From the NCBI GenBank assembly GCA_030649435.1, contig JAUSKE010000172.1, positions 1 through 7,116 of the forward strand: DNA of 7,116 nucleotides, read 5' to 3'. A program made the position numbers and the translations under genes. The stretch comes from Deltaproteobacteria bacterium (GTDB lineage Bacteria; UBA10199; JACPAL01; JACOUP01). Positions within the stretch are counted from its first letter, which is position 1; every line of letters begins with the position of its first letter. This document shows positions 6,322 through 7,116 of the stretch, piece after piece. Below the pieces are notes generated by a model that searched no databases, had not been told where the DNA came from, and was given only the letters and a program-made list of their open reading frames with translations.

Positions 6322-7116
6322 ATTCACTCCAACGTTCTTGAAACCATCATTCAGGACTTTCTCCTTGAACGGTATTACCTCTCCGTTAAGAAGCATCGTC
6401 CCCCTTCGTTCCCGTATGGCTTTTTTCAAAAGGGTGTCGAAGAACTCAACTTCGCTTTTACGCAGGAACGGGGACAGCTCGCCAAAAACTATTTCAATAA
6501 GAAAGAACTCCGCTCCGGCTATATCGCCTACTTTCTCCTGGCGAATGCCCTCAAGATCCCGCAGCTCCTCGGCCAAATCAATGCTCAAAGTTGGTCGGGC
6601 AAACCTTTAAAAATTCTCGACTTGGGGAGTGGCCCGGGAACTGGGGTTATCGGCAGTTGTCTCTTCTTCGGAGATAAAAATATCCCGCTGGAAATTACCG
6701 CGATGGATCAAAATCGATCAATCCTTCAAGAAGCGGAGATGCTCCATGAAAAACTGGTTCACCGCCTGTCTCTCCATTCCCAACTTAAAACAAGGGTGAT
6801 CGATTTTGAAAGAGAACCTATCTCAAGAGTTTTAAAGGGGGCCTCTTTTGACCTGATCCTTCTGGTGAATACCTTAAACGAAATTAGGTTCGACAAGCGG
6901 GTTCGTCTGATCGAACAACTGCTTCGTGGTTCACTGACTAGCGGCGGAAAAATCCTTATTGTTGAACCGGCCCTGCAAAGGACAACTCGCGAATTGATGG
7001 AACTCCACGACCACCTTCTGGAGGGAAAAACGGCCAAGGTGCTCGCCCCTTGCCTCCACCAACACTCCTGCCCGATGCTCAGGGAAGGCCAACGGGATTG
7101 GTGTCACACTTATCTC
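6322..7116 (+). CDS. Rsm22-family methyltransferase-like protein, 3' end cut, start unclear
   Basis: The frame is open from the tRNA gene to the window edge (265 codons from the ATT at 6322, chosen provisionally). Residues 1-90 are helical, with NYFNKKELRSGYIAYFLLAN. A class I SAM-binding fold follows: motif I LDLGSGPGTG (99-108), an acidic strand-2 end ITAMDQN, DLILLVNTLNEI and GGKILIVEPAL. Near the edge lies PCLHQHSCP followed by RDWCH, with cysteines 244, 250 and 261. This matches the Cys-rich segment of Rsm22/METTL17 proteins (Pfam Rsm22), which associate with the small ribosomal subunit and, in METTL17, hold an iron-sulfur cluster. Activity as a methyltransferase is unproven for the family. 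No ATG, GTG or TTG occurs in frame between the stop at 6256 and the TTG at 6622 inside motif I. The true start may be ATT, may need a frameshift, or the gene may be 5'-truncated. Confidence 0.75.
   Translation, partial: MHSNVLETIIQDFLLERYYLSVKKHRPPSFPYGFFQKGVEELNFAFTQERGQLAKNYFNKKELRSGYIAYFLLANALKIPQLLGQINAQSWSGKPLKILDLGSGPGTGVIGSCLFFGDKNIPLEITAMDQNRSILQEAEMLHEKLVHRLSLHSQLKTRVIDFEREPISRVLKGASFDLILLVNTLNEIRFDKRVRLIEQLLRGSLTSGGKILIVEPALQRTTRELMELHDHLLEGKTAKVLAPCLHQHSCPMLREGQRDWCHTYL

Noticed and set aside
6294..6341. Small ORF from the ATG in the tRNA variable/T arm region
   Set aside because: It is only 15 codons, lies mostly inside the tRNA and has no ribosome binding site. It is relevant only if a frameshift joins it to the methyltransferase frame.
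6199..6588. 129-codon minus-strand frame over the tRNA and methyltransferase N-terminus
   Set aside because: It runs antisense across a clear tRNA gene and contains tRNA-derived residues (GTGLEPAWS), a common false annotation over tRNAs.
6269..6610. 113-codon plus-strand frame starting inside the tRNA
   Set aside because: It overlaps the tRNA and the Rsm22-like frame out of phase. The other frame carries the SAM motif and continues to the window end, whereas this one has no family features.
1..7116. Mobile element, CRISPR array, defence or novel multi-gene system
   Set aside because: I saw no transposase, integrase, direct repeat array or cluster of unknown genes. Apart from the outer-membrane protein, every gene falls in a known housekeeping or ribosome-associated family.

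Overview
The window (about half G+C) reads like the chromosome of a Gram-negative bacterium of deltaproteobacterial or myxobacterial type, probably an uncultured lineage. The evidence is a GroEL whose sequence follows the myxobacterial/deltaproteobacterial pattern as I remember it, a signal-peptide-bearing outer-membrane protein with a motif I associate with myxobacterial proteins, and a gap-pgk-tpiA-secG-tRNA-Leu order. The lineage call comes from memory of these families, not from a search.

Layout. On the minus strand, reading from right to left, a divergent promoter at about 2810-2837 drives groES (2449-2751) and groEL (789-2411). A strong hairpin terminator (726-768) closes that operon. 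Beyond it lies the 5' part of an outer-membrane beta-barrel protein gene (1-689, cut by the window edge). On the plus strand, a promoter at 2872-2899 drives gap (2911-3921), then pgk (3932-5122), tpiA (5124-5879) and secG (5880-6179), packed with gaps of 10, 1 and 0 bases. A tRNA-Leu(GAG) gene (6237-6320) follows, with its own likely promoter. Immediately after it an Rsm22-family methyltransferase-like reading frame runs off the right edge.

Function. groES/groEL encode the chaperonin. gap, pgk and tpiA encode three consecutive enzymes of the triose part of glycolysis and gluconeogenesis. secG encodes a subunit of the SecYEG translocon. The Rsm22-like protein is expected to act on the small ribosomal subunit.

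Most of the window is ordinary housekeeping DNA, and I see no mobile element, CRISPR array or defence system. Points worth a second look are: the methyltransferase frame has no ATG, GTG or TTG start before its SAM-binding motif and begins at, or inside, the tRNA gene; the gap promoter is so close to the start codon that the mRNA is probably leaderless; the groES promoter has no CIRCE operator but has other small palindromes; and GAPDH has an unusual cofactor-loop dipeptide.
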